NCBI GenBank assembly: GCA_017642565.1
Contig: JAGCOU010000059.1
Span: 1 to 15,814 of the forward strand
Direction: 5' to 3'
DNA: 15,814 nt
DNA from: Alphaproteobacteria bacterium
Lineage (GTDB): Bacteria; Pseudomonadota; Alphaproteobacteria; Rs-D84
A model generated the notes under the pieces. The model was not told the DNA's origin and ran no database searches. It saw nothing but the letters and a program-made list of their open reading frames with translations. Positions 6,329 to 13,447 of this stretch are shown piece by piece (position 1 is the stretch's first letter; every line of letters begins with the position of its first letter). Both the position numbers and the translations under genes were made by a program.

Positions 6329-7666
6329 TTACTCGTTTAAAAAATCACGCAATTCGTCCCCTGCAAGTGGCGTAGCCTTTTTTACACTTTCTGCATCCAC
6401 AATTGAAATTAAACGCGGCGACATAAAGACAACTAATTCCGCAAACGGACTTATCAAAGTTTCTGGTGTTGTCACAAAAGAATGAGTTGGGATACCAACA
6501 ATTACATAATTATCACCTATGTTCGAAGGAATTTTAAACGAAGACAGTTCACCATTGCTTGTTGATAACACTATCTTGGCATCTATCTTTTTATACCCGC
6601 CATAATCACCATAAGTTCCAGTTGCACCAATAATTAAATCTGTTTCAAGTCTGTCTTCTTTGCCACATTGACCAATATCAAATCTTGACTGCCATCCATT
6701 TGGAATTGCAAAAGTCCCCTGAGACACAAGAACCATATTGGCCTGTTGAGATATAAACTCTTGCAATGTTTTTGTATTTATTTCCGGACTTACAACCAAA
6801 GCACGCCCCACGACCCCTGGAATAGACATACGAATATTATTTTCACCAAATGCCGGCAACATATTCATCCAAACAACAGGATTATCAGTTTTTGGATAAA
6901 CACGATAAACATCTATATCCCACGCCAAAACATATTTCTTAGACGCAACATCTGTTATTATTTTTGCTACTTCGCGTTCTGTTTGATAATCACCTTCGAA
7001 AACCAGTGTCTTGTCTTGCCAATTCACCAGCAAGTTGTGAATATCTGCCCCCCGCATAGCATCCAATATTGCCATTATCATAGTTTCATCTTTTGGCATT
7101 TTTATCATCCATTTACCCTGGCTAGTTAAATGAATCTCGCCAAATTCTCCGTCATAAGAATAATAAACGCGTCCTAACTTTGCCATCAATTCAACAGCAT
7201 CAGTCAAAGAACTAGTTGATATAGAACCAGAAATTTTTTCATAAATATCTTGGTCTTCTATGACACTAATATCTGTATCTTCGAGCAATTTTTCCATTGC
7301 TTCTTTCACAGGCAACTTTTTAAATTCATAATCTGATACTTTTAAATCAGGCAATTTATCCCCGACCCCCAAACGCACAATTTCTATTTTTTCTTCGGGA
7401 ACGACAGAAACAACACTTTGATTATTCCAATCAACCGTACATCTTTTTGGCAAATCCAGCGCAAAATGTTGCACAGTATCAGTTGTCAACGCTGCTTTTT
7501 TTGGAAAAATTGGTACAGAATTTTCATTTATCACCAAATTTTCAACAACATTAACAGTATCATAAAGTTGTGCAGAATTGTCGTTTCTTTTTATACATCC
7601 TGCAAGACACAGCGAGCAAACACCCACGAGAACAAAAATCATCTTTTTTATGTTGTTTTGTGCCAT
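6329..7666 (-). CDS. Secretin-like outer-membrane lipoprotein
   Basis: A 445-residue lipoprotein. It has a signal peptide with lipobox L-A-G-C and predicted lipidated C24. The +2 residue is Ile, so inner-membrane retention is not expected and Lol sorting outward is. Residues about 105-175 resemble an STN/secretin N domain (L-P-V-K-E-A-M-E-K-L-L, then a sheet-rich repeat). The middle holds a second N-like segment, and the C-terminal 190 residues resemble a beta domain ending in E-L-V-V-F-M-S-P-R-L-I, close to the end of secretin pores (E-L-L-I-F-x-T-P-R). The length and the lipid anchor recall PilN/BfpB-type type IVb pilus secretins. The usual V-P-x-L-G-D-x-P loop is not seen, so it may be a divergent or non-pore relative. 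A ribosome site (AAGGAAG) precedes the ATG. No other pilus or secretion gene is in the window. Confidence 0.6.
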   Translation of the reverse strand: MAQNNIKKMIFVLVGVCSLCLAGCIKRNDNSAQLYDTVNVVENLVINENSVPIFPKKAALTTDTVQHFALDLPKRCTVDWNNQSVVSVVPEEKIEIVRLGVGDKLPDLKVSDYEFKKLPVKEAMEKLLEDTDISVIEDQDIYEKISGSISTSSLTDAVELMAKLGRVYYSYDGEFGEIHLTSQGKWMIKMPKDETMIMAILDAMRGADIHNLLVNWQDKTLVFEGDYQTEREVAKIITDVASKKYVLAWDIDVYRVYPKTDNPVVWMNMLPAFGENNIRMSIPGVVGRALVVSPEINTKTLQEFISQQANMVLVSQGTFAIPNGWQSRFDIGQCGKEDRLETDLIIGATGTYGDYGGYKKIDAKIVLSTSNGELSSFKIPSNIGDNYVIVGIPTHSFVTTPETLISPFAELVVFMSPRLISIVDAESVKKATPLAGDELRDFLNE

Positions 7667-7702
7667 TTTTCTTCCTTTTTTCTCTTTCTTTTAATATTTA
7701 TA

Positions 7703-8026
7703 CTAAATATTCATAACTTTTTCAAATTCTTCTAGCGTCATTTCATGTATAGGTTTTTGGTTTGGTGTCACCAAACTTTTAACACTTTCGAATTGTTTTT
7801 CAAATAAATCCATCACTCCAGCCACATCCTGTGGAATTGTTTCGCCAGACTTTTTAACCCTGTTTCCATATTCTACAATATATTCTAAAACATCTGCAGC
7901 AAAAAAGCGCCCCACATAATTTTCCAGCGCAATTCCGCCTTTTTCAACACATATAGCCGACAAAATCTTTGCCATTTCGTTATAAAAATTAGCCAATTTC
8001 ACATAATTTTGAACAGATATCGCCAT
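7703..8026 (-). CDS. Hypothetical protein (107 aa), first gene of the envelope operon
   Basis: A 107-residue protein of unknown family. It appears helical and soluble, with no signal peptide or membrane segment and a single cysteine (C26). A purine-rich ribosome site (GGAAGGG) precedes the ATG and a promoter lies at 8052-8081. It is followed after 36 bp by the secretin-like lipoprotein gene, so it is probably the first gene of a six-gene transcript. A cytoplasmic or regulatory partner of the envelope genes is possible, but nothing in its sequence proves this. Confidence 0.7.
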   Translation of the reverse strand: MAISVQNYVKLANFYNEMAKILSAICVEKGGIALENYVGRFFAADVLEYIVEYGNRVKKSGETIPQDVAGVMDLFEKQFESVKSLVTPNQKPIHEMTLEEFEKVMNI

Positions 8027-8051
8027 AGTTTTTTCCCTTCCTTTTTTTTAC

Positions 8052-8081
8052 ATTATAAAAACTATTGCCCCAGGAACGCAA
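8052..8081 (-). promoter_or_regulatory. Promoter of the six-gene envelope operon
   Basis: On the minus strand, TTGCGT (8081-8076), an 18-nt spacer and a perfect TATAAT (8057-8052) predict a start near 8045. It overlaps the divergent promoter at 8065-8093, so the two probably compete for RNA polymerase. Confidence 0.6.
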
Positions 8082-8093
8082 TTAAATTATAAT
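8065..8093 (+). promoter_or_regulatory. Leaderless-type promoter of the small lipoprotein gene
   Basis: TTGCCC (8065-8070), a 17-nt spacer and TATAAT (8088-8093). The -10 box ends 7 nt before the ATG at 8101, so the transcript should begin at or one base before the start codon. No Shine-Dalgarno sequence is present. Confidence 0.6.
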
Positions 8094-8100
8094 ATAAAAT

Positions 8101-8481
8101 ATGAAAATGAAATATTTATTTTTATTACTAGGTTTAACCGCCTGCGCATCCGCCAATCGCGGCTCGATTGATGATGCTACTATTTTGAATTGGGAAAACG
8201 ATGCAGTAACCACAGAACAGTTTGTCCGCGACCACAAATCTTGTCTTGGTATCAAAGACAATAATTATGTTCCTCGCTCAAGGATTGCTAAGTTACTATC
8301 CCCGAACCAAAGCGCTCAAATGCCAGATTGGGACGGTCTTTGGGTAACATTTCAGTCCAATGAATACCGTGATGTTGGACAACGCGCCCTGCTGTCTGTT
8401 CCGCCTAACAAGTCTTCTAAGACCGTTGGATACTATCGTAAATGCATGTTAAGACGCGGTTATTTGTTGCGCGGAAAATAA
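8101..8481 (+). CDS. Small lipoprotein
   Basis: A 126-residue predicted lipoprotein. The signal peptide runs over residues 1-14 with lipobox L-T-A-C and lipidated C15. The +2 residue is Ala, which favours the outer membrane. Two further cysteines occur, one near residue 48 in K-S-C-L-G and one near residue 115 in R-K-C-M-L-R-R-G-Y. The C-terminal C-M-x-x-R-G-Y pattern is frequent in small proteobacterial lipoproteins of unknown role. The two cysteines could form a disulphide. It lies just upstream of ftsQ with 49 bp between and no terminator, so read-through into the division genes is possible. The ATG at 8101 is accepted despite the absent ribosome site because the promoter geometry predicts a leaderless mRNA. 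A methionine at residue 3 is an alternative. Confidence 0.75.
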   Translation: MKMKYLFLLLGLTACASANRGSIDDATILNWENDAVTTEQFVRDHKSCLGIKDNNYVPRSRIAKLLSPNQSAQMPDWDGLWVTFQSNEYRDVGQRALLSVPPNKSSKTVGYYRKCMLRRGYLLRGK

Positions 8482-8494
8482 AAATATTTTGATT

Positions 8495-8523
8495 TTGGCT
8501 ATTTTATAAAAATGTGATATAAT
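8495..8523 (+). promoter_or_regulatory. Leaderless-type promoter of ftsQ
   Basis: TTGGCT (8495-8500), a 17-nt spacer and TATAAT (8518-8523). As at 8065-8093, the -10 box ends 7 nt before the ATG (8531), so the mRNA should start at the initiation codon. The AAGG at 8522-8526 is too close to the ATG, and too close to the predicted start site, to serve as a normal ribosome site. Confidence 0.55.
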
Positions 8524-8530
8524 AAGGCTC

Positions 8531-9217
8531 ATGAAAAAATCCATATTCTTTTGGTTATACTTTGTTTTATCCATTATCTTGGCGATTTACTTTGCTGTCC
8601 GCATTATAACGAGCCAAATGGGACGTGGTCCCGTATCTCGTGTCCAGCACATTGAAACTTATGGTGCAAACACCAAAGACAAAGAAATCATAAAACTCGC
8701 CATCGGGGTAACACCTGGGAATAATTTACGTGGCGTAGATTTACATCAATTAAACTATCGTGTATCCAACATACCAGGGGTAAAAAAATCTGCGGTTCGC
8801 CTACTCCCCAACGGTGATATAATTGTAAAAATTCAAAAACATAATGTTATCGCCACTTGGTCAGACGGTTCTGTTTATTATCCTCTATCTGCAGACGGTG
8901 TAAAAATAGATACACCTTCACTTGAACGAAAAACCGATACCATTGTATTCCAGGGTGATTTACCAGAAGATTTAACAGGTATAATAAACAGTGTTTCTGC
9001 AATATCTGATTACATTGATTATATGAACATGGTAGAATCAAGACGTTGGAATATACATACCAAAAACGGAACTACTATATACTTACCAGAAAACGACCCA
9101 GCCGCTGCAATAAATAAAATAAGTGTCCTTAATCAAACACATAAATTGTTATCTCGTAATTTGGAAATAATTGATATGCGCGACAGCGCGAGGATTTTGG
9201 TCAAAGAAAAGAAATGA
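8531..9217 (+). CDS. ftsQ: Cell division protein FtsQ
   Basis: A 228-residue bitopic division protein that links early and late divisome proteins at midcell. A short cytoplasmic N-terminus is followed by one membrane helix (residues 5-27), then a POTRA domain (about 38-107: V-Q-H-I-E-T-Y-G, then I-P-G-V-K-K-S-A-V-R and L-P-N-G-D-I-I-V-K-I). The FtsQ beta domain follows, with the I-A-T-W-S-D-G and L-S-A-D-G-V patterns near 107-124. It is somewhat shorter than the 276-residue E. coli protein, mainly at the N-terminus. Its TGA stop overlaps the ftsA ATG (ATGA), so the two genes are translationally coupled. The usual murC/murB/ddl genes are not upstream. Confidence 0.88.
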   Translation: MKKSIFFWLYFVLSIILAIYFAVRIITSQMGRGPVSRVQHIETYGANTKDKEIIKLAIGVTPGNNLRGVDLHQLNYRVSNIPGVKKSAVRLLPNGDIIVKIQKHNVIATWSDGSVYYPLSADGVKIDTPSLERKTDTIVFQGDLPEDLTGIINSVSAISDYIDYMNMVESRRWNIHTKNGTTIYLPENDPAAAINKISVLNQTHKLLSRNLEIIDMRDSARILVKEKK

Positions 9218-10998
9218 AATTATCTAATTCGTCTTTTTTATGTCTAGATATTGGAACATACGGGGTTCGTGGATTTGCACACTGTGTCAAAGACGCAAAA
9301 ATTGTTAATTCTGCAATACACTTTGTAAAAAATTCAAATACTTTGTTTGCGTTAAAACGGGTTATCGATGAATTAGAGCAAGAATTAAACACGAGATTTA
9401 ATTCTGCTTTTGTCACTGGTAATTTTGGCAAAATGGATTTTCAAACTTTTTCTGATACAATATCCTGGCGTGACGAACACAAAATATCAGATCTCGATTT
9501 AAAACACCAAATTGCAAAAATACCGCATCCAGAAAATTTTTATTTAATGCACATTGTCCCTGTTTTTTTCGGCACCCCAACAAAATCTAATATTAAACAC
9601 ACACCTATTGGATACATAGATTCCGAATTAAAATCTATTTTCAGTGCTATTTCTTACGAAGAAGACAAAACACGTTATATCGCAGATATTTTGCGTCGCG
9701 CCCATATACAATCGAGTGGTTTTTTCGATCCAACTTTTTTACAAAATGCGATTTATAAAAAACCCGAAGAGAAAGTTTTATTCTTGGATCTCGGTGCAGA
9801 ATATACGACTGTTTCTATATGGACAATACGCGGACCGCTTTATATGAATAAAATCAAATTCGGGCAACAGGACATCACAGATGCTATATCGTTAGGTCTG
9901 CGCATAGGAACAAACGATGCAGACACATTAAAAATATCGGTCTCTAATGCAATTCCTAATGAAATGGATAGATTTACTCCGGCAGATTCTTCTGAAAAAT
10001 TTGCTTCTTTTTCAGTATCTGACATAAACGAAATTTTCATTCCAAAACTGACAGAATTAATGAACAAAGTTTATGAAAGTTCCCAAAAATACATAGATCA
10101 ATACAAACCAGAAAAAATTATTTTAACAGGTGGCGGAACATCTATAAATAATATCAGCACTTTCATAGAACACATATTTAAATTACCCGTAGAAAAACTG
10201 GGGGACAGCGCAACAGTAAACGCATTATCCGAATATATATGGGCGTCTCACCTGCCAGAACGTAACGCATACATACAAAAACAAACCAGAATTCAAAATT
10301 TTATCGAAAAAATTACTAAACTTTTCCACAGAAAGAAAAAAGTTAAAAAAAGAAAATTTATCCCTATTATGCCGAGCACGCTCTGTTTCAACATGAACGA
10401 TTTAACAACATACACAATGTTCGCATCCGCAGGAATATCTATGATACATGTCGATATAATGGATGGATTTTATGTTGATAAAATTGCTGGCAGCATCCAA
10501 GAATTATCAAAAATAAGAACAAATACCAAAGCGCATTTACATGTCCACCTAATGACAGAAAGCCCATCTGTTTGGGCACGCGATGCAATAAATGCCGGCG
10601 CTGATACAGTTATACTTTCAACCAATACAGCGGGGGTTCGTGATGCGATTAACATTGTAAAATCTGCTGGCAAACGTTGCGGAATCGCATTAAATCCAGA
10701 TTCTAATGCAGAAATATTATCAACCGTTCTTAATCAAATTGATGAAGTTATGGTGATGGCTGTTCAGCCTGGTGCCGCAGGACAAGAATTTGACGAGCGT
10801 GTTCTTCATAAAATCAAGGCCTTGGATTATACAAGAAAACAACATGGACTTAAATACCTCATCAGTGTTGATGGTGGTATAAATCCTGACACGGCAAAAC
10901 TTTGTTGGGACGCCGGCGCAGATTTACTAGTCAGTGGTTCATATCTTCAAAAGGCTCCTGATTTTCCTCTCGCTGTTCAAAATTTATTGAATCACTAA
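9214..10998 (+). CDS. ftsA-rpe: FtsA-ribulose-phosphate 3-epimerase fusion protein
   Basis: One uninterrupted 594-residue frame joins two proteins. Residues 1-373 are FtsA, the actin-like ATPase that anchors FtsZ to the membrane: phosphate-1 motif L-D-I-G-T (11-15), an FtsA-type 1C domain (about 80-165), phosphate-2 L-D-L-G-A (191-195), adenosine motif L-T-G-G-G-T (304-309), and an amphipathic basic helix (about 360-373) where FtsA normally ends. A Lys/Arg-rich linker (373-381) leads to a complete ribulose-phosphate 3-epimerase barrel (382-594), a pentose-phosphate-pathway enzyme. Its predicted metal and acid/base residues are present (H412, D414, H445, D553, with S388 and M416, M447, M515), as is G-S at 575-576. 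The phosphate loop reads P-G-A-A-G-Q (519-524) instead of the usual P-G-F-G-G-Q. Start overlaps the ftsQ stop. No ftsZ follows. An assembly join or an internal start at M386 are alternatives, but no stop or ribosome site separates the halves. Confidence 0.88.
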   Translation: MKLSNSSFLCLDIGTYGVRGFAHCVKDAKIVNSAIHFVKNSNTLFALKRVIDELEQELNTRFNSAFVTGNFGKMDFQTFSDTISWRDEHKISDLDLKHQIAKIPHPENFYLMHIVPVFFGTPTKSNIKHTPIGYIDSELKSIFSAISYEEDKTRYIADILRRAHIQSSGFFDPTFLQNAIYKKPEEKVLFLDLGAEYTTVSIWTIRGPLYMNKIKFGQQDITDAISLGLRIGTNDADTLKISVSNAIPNEMDRFTPADSSEKFASFSVSDINEIFIPKLTELMNKVYESSQKYIDQYKPEKIILTGGGTSINNISTFIEHIFKLPVEKLGDSATVNALSEYIWASHLPERNAYIQKQTRIQNFIEKITKLFHRKKKVKKRKFIPIMPSTLCFNMNDLTTYTMFASAGISMIHVDIMDGFYVDKIAGSIQELSKIRTNTKAHLHVHLMTESPSVWARDAINAGADTVILSTNTAGVRDAINIVKSAGKRCGIALNPDSNAEILSTVLNQIDEVMVMAVQPGAAGQEFDERVLHKIKALDYTRKQHGLKYLISVDGGINPDTAKLCWDAGADLLVSGSYLQKAPDFPLAVQNLLNH

Positions 10999-11388
10999 TT
11001 TGCGTCCATCACCTTCTTCGGTAATGAAAATATGAATTGTGTTTTTTGGTAACATGTCTTTTGCCACATCAGGCCATTCAATCAAAGTTATATCGTTATC
11101 AACAGCATATTGTAATCCAATTTCTTCGAGTTCACTAACATCACCTATTCTGTATAAATCAAAATGAGAAATACCATCATAATTTTGCACAAGAGTAAAA
11201 GTCGGACTCGGTACAACGGTATTTTCTCCACGCAAAGTTTTTATTATTTCGCGCGCAATTTCAGATTTTCCCATTCCTAAATCACCGTGCAAAGCGACTG
11301 TAACCGGGGCATGCAAAGTTTTTGCAAATTCACGCGCCCAATTTTTTGTTTCTTGTAAATTCTTCAAAATAAAAATTTTTTGTTTCAT
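10984..11388 (-). CDS. tsaE: tRNA threonylcarbamoyladenosine biosynthesis protein TsaE
   Basis: A 134-residue P-loop ATPase needed, with TsaB, TsaC and TsaD, for the t6A37 modification of ANN-reading tRNAs in the cytoplasm. Family motifs in order: Walker A G-D-L-G-M-G-K-S (35-42), S-P-T-F-T-L (61-66), H-F-D-L-Y-R (75-80), E-L-E-E-I-G (86-91) and I-E-W-P (103-106). The start at 11388 is preferred because GGTGG in the last uvrB codons sits at correct spacing. An in-frame ATG at 11412 lies inside uvrB. Stop and start are arranged TAA-A-ATG, so translation is probably coupled to uvrB. Its 3' end overlaps the ftsA-rpe end by 15 bp on the opposite strand. Confidence 0.9.
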   Translation of the reverse strand: MKQKIFILKNLQETKNWAREFAKTLHAPVTVALHGDLGMGKSEIAREIIKTLRGENTVVPSPTFTLVQNYDGISHFDLYRIGDVSELEEIGLQYAVDNDITLIEWPDVAKDMLPKNTIHIFITEEGDGRKLVIQ

Positions 11389-11389
11389 T

Positions 11390-13384
11390 TTATTCCACCA
11401 ATAATAAATCATCTTCTAATTTATGCACAGCATCCCGCAAAGACGCGGCCTTTTCAAATTCGAGGTTTTCAGCAGCCTTGCGCATACGTTTTGTCAAAGT
11501 GGCAATTTCTTTGCGCAAAGACGCAGCATCCCAAACGCCACTTTTATTATAAACAAATTTTTGAACTTTGTCAGTTTTTTCTTCTTTTTCTTTAACTTCT
11601 TCAAACACAGATTTTGATATAGTCTTTGGAATAATACCGTGTTCAGTATTGTATTGTTGCTGTTTTTCCCTGCGGCGCGCAGTTTCATCTAACGCCTCTT
11701 TCATAGATTGTGTCACAGTATCAGCATACAAAATTACACGACCAGAACTATTACGCGCGGCACGCCCTATCGTTTGTATCAAAGAACGAGTTGAACGCAA
11801 AAAACCTTCTTTATCAGCATCCATTATTGCGACTAGTTCACATTCTGGAACATCCAATCCTTCACGCAATAAATTAATTCCAACCAAAACATCATATTTC
11901 CCGAGACGCAAATCACGTAACAAATCTATGCGTTCTAGCGTATCTATGTCAGAATGCAAATAACGAGCCTTCACACCATTTTCGCACATATAATCAGTCA
12001 ACTGTTCTGCCATTTTCTTTGTCAAAGTTGTGACAATAACTCGTCCTTTGGTTTTCTTGACTTCACTCAACAAATCATCAACTTGGTGCTGTATAGGTCG
12101 CACTTCACAAACAGGGTCCAATAACCCCGTAGGTCTTATCAATTGTTCAGAGACAATTCCATTGGATTGTTCTAATTCCCATTGTGCAGGAGTCGCTGAA
12201 ACAAATATAGTCTGTGGCCGCAAAGTATCCCATTCTTCAAAAGTAAGCGGTCTATTATCAACACACGAAGGAAGTCTAAAACCATATTGCGCCAAAGTTT
12301 CTTTGCGCGCCCTATCACCACGAGACATAGCACCAATCTGCGGAACAGTCACATGACTTTCGTCTAAAAACAAAACTGCATCTTTTGGTAAATATTCGAA
12401 CAAAGTTGGAGGTGGTTGTCCAGGGAGCCTTCCTGTTAAATATCTTGAATAATTTTCAATTCCTCGACAAGTCCCAGTAGATTCCATCATTTCAATATCA
12501 AAATTAACGCGTTCTCGCAATCTTTGTTCTTCTATATATTTCATATTATCATGAAAATATTTTAATCTTTCATCTAAATCTTTTCTAATATTATCTATGG
12601 CCTGTAACACAGAAGGCATAGGCGTTGCATAATGAGTATTTGGATAAACAACGATTCTATCAAGTTTGCATAATTTTCCACCAGTCAAAGTATCAATTTC
12701 CCAAATCTCATCTATTTCATCACCAAAAAAAGATAATTTCCATGCCCTATCTTGTGAATGAGACGGGAAAACATCCAAAGTATCACCGCGCACACGAAAA
12801 TCTCCACGCGCAAAACCAATATCATTTCGCTTATATTGAATATCGACAAGCGCGCGCATAACCTCTTTTTCAGAAATTCTGTCACCAACATTTAAAACCA
12901 ATTTCATTCCACAATACTGTTCAGGTGAACCGATGCCATAAATAGACGACACAGACGACACAACAATAACATCTCTTTCTTCCAGCATTGCCCGTGTAGC
13001 ACTGTGGCGCATACGGTCCAATTGTTCATTAATGGATGCATCTTTATCTATGTAAGTATCAGTTGTTGGGACATAGGCTTCTGGTTGATAATAATCATAA
13101 AAAGACACAAAATATTCAACATGATTATGCGGAAAGAAAGATTTCATTTCTGTATATAATTGCGCAGCCAATATCTTATTAGGCGCCATTATCATAGCCG
13201 GTCTTGATAATTCTGCGATAACATTAGCCATTGTAAAAGTTTTGCCAGACCCTGTTACCCCTAATAAAACCTGGGATTTTTGACCATCTTGAACACCCTG
13301 GACCAATTCAGCAATAGCCGTTGGCTGGTCCCCCATCGGCTTGTAATCTGCTTCCAAAGAAAAAATACTTTTCGTGTTTTTCAT
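11390..13384 (-). CDS. uvrB: Excinuclease ABC subunit UvrB
   Basis: A 664-residue, full-length nucleotide-excision-repair protein (E. coli 673). UvrB receives damaged DNA from UvrA, verifies the lesion and recruits UvrC for incision. Visible features: Walker A G-V-T-G-S-G-K-T (42-49), the tyrosine-rich damage-probing beta hairpin region (91-111, with Y91, Y96, Y98, Y99), motif II D-E-S-H (342-345), motif [10 protein letters not shown] near residue 540, and a C-terminal UVR coiled-coil motif (about 625-660) that contacts UvrC. No Shine-Dalgarno is seen before the ATG, but a promoter lies at 13409-13436. tsaE follows with one base between stop and start. No LexA-type operator was recognised in the short upstream region. 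Confidence 0.97.
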   Translation of the reverse strand: MKNTKSIFSLEADYKPMGDQPTAIAELVQGVQDGQKSQVLLGVTGSGKTFTMANVIAELSRPAMIMAPNKILAAQLYTEMKSFFPHNHVEYFVSFYDYYQPEAYVPTTDTYIDKDASINEQLDRMRHSATRAMLEERDVIVVSSVSSIYGIGSPEQYCGMKLVLNVGDRISEKEVMRALVDIQYKRNDIGFARGDFRVRGDTLDVFPSHSQDRAWKLSFFGDEIDEIWEIDTLTGGKLCKLDRIVVYPNTHYATPMPSVLQAIDNIRKDLDERLKYFHDNMKYIEEQRLRERVNFDIEMMESTGTCRGIENYSRYLTGRLPGQPPPTLFEYLPKDAVLFLDESHVTVPQIGAMSRGDRARKETLAQYGFRLPSCVDNRPLTFEEWDTLRPQTIFVSATPAQWELEQSNGIVSEQLIRPTGLLDPVCEVRPIQHQVDDLLSEVKKTKGRVIVTTLTKKMAEQLTDYMCENGVKARYLHSDIDTLERIDLLRDLRLGKYDVLVGINLLREGLDVPECELVAIMDADKEGFLRSTRSLIQTIGRAARNSSGRVILYADTVTQSMKEALDETARRREKQQQYNTEHGIIPKTISKSVFEEVKEKEEKTDKVQKFVYNKSGVWDAASLRKEIATLTKRMRKAAENLEFEKAASLRDAVHKLEDDLLLVE

Positions 13385-13396
13385 GTTATTTTTTTA

Positions 13397-13426
13397 TTCA
13401 CATACACTAATATAATTCATTATAAT
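13397..13426 (+). promoter_or_regulatory. Candidate promoter of the AsmA-like gene
   Basis: TTCACA (13397-13402), an 18-nt spacer and a perfect TATAAT (13421-13426) predict a start near 13433, about 15 nt before the ATG, with AAGGA in the leader. Confidence 0.5.
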
Positions 13427-13436
13427 AAAAATACAA
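13409..13436 (-). promoter_or_regulatory. Candidate promoter of uvrB-tsaE
   Basis: On the minus strand, TTGTAT (13436-13431), a 16-nt spacer and TATATT (13414-13409) predict a start near 13402, about 18 nt before the uvrB ATG. It is interleaved with the divergent promoter at 13397-13426. Confidence 0.45.
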
Positions 13437-13447
13437 GGAAAGAGAAT

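Noticed and set aside
10360..10372. Independent start of a separate rpe gene at the internal ATG (10369)
   Set aside because: There is no Shine-Dalgarno or promoter upstream and no stop separates it from ftsA. A small amount of internal initiation cannot be excluded.
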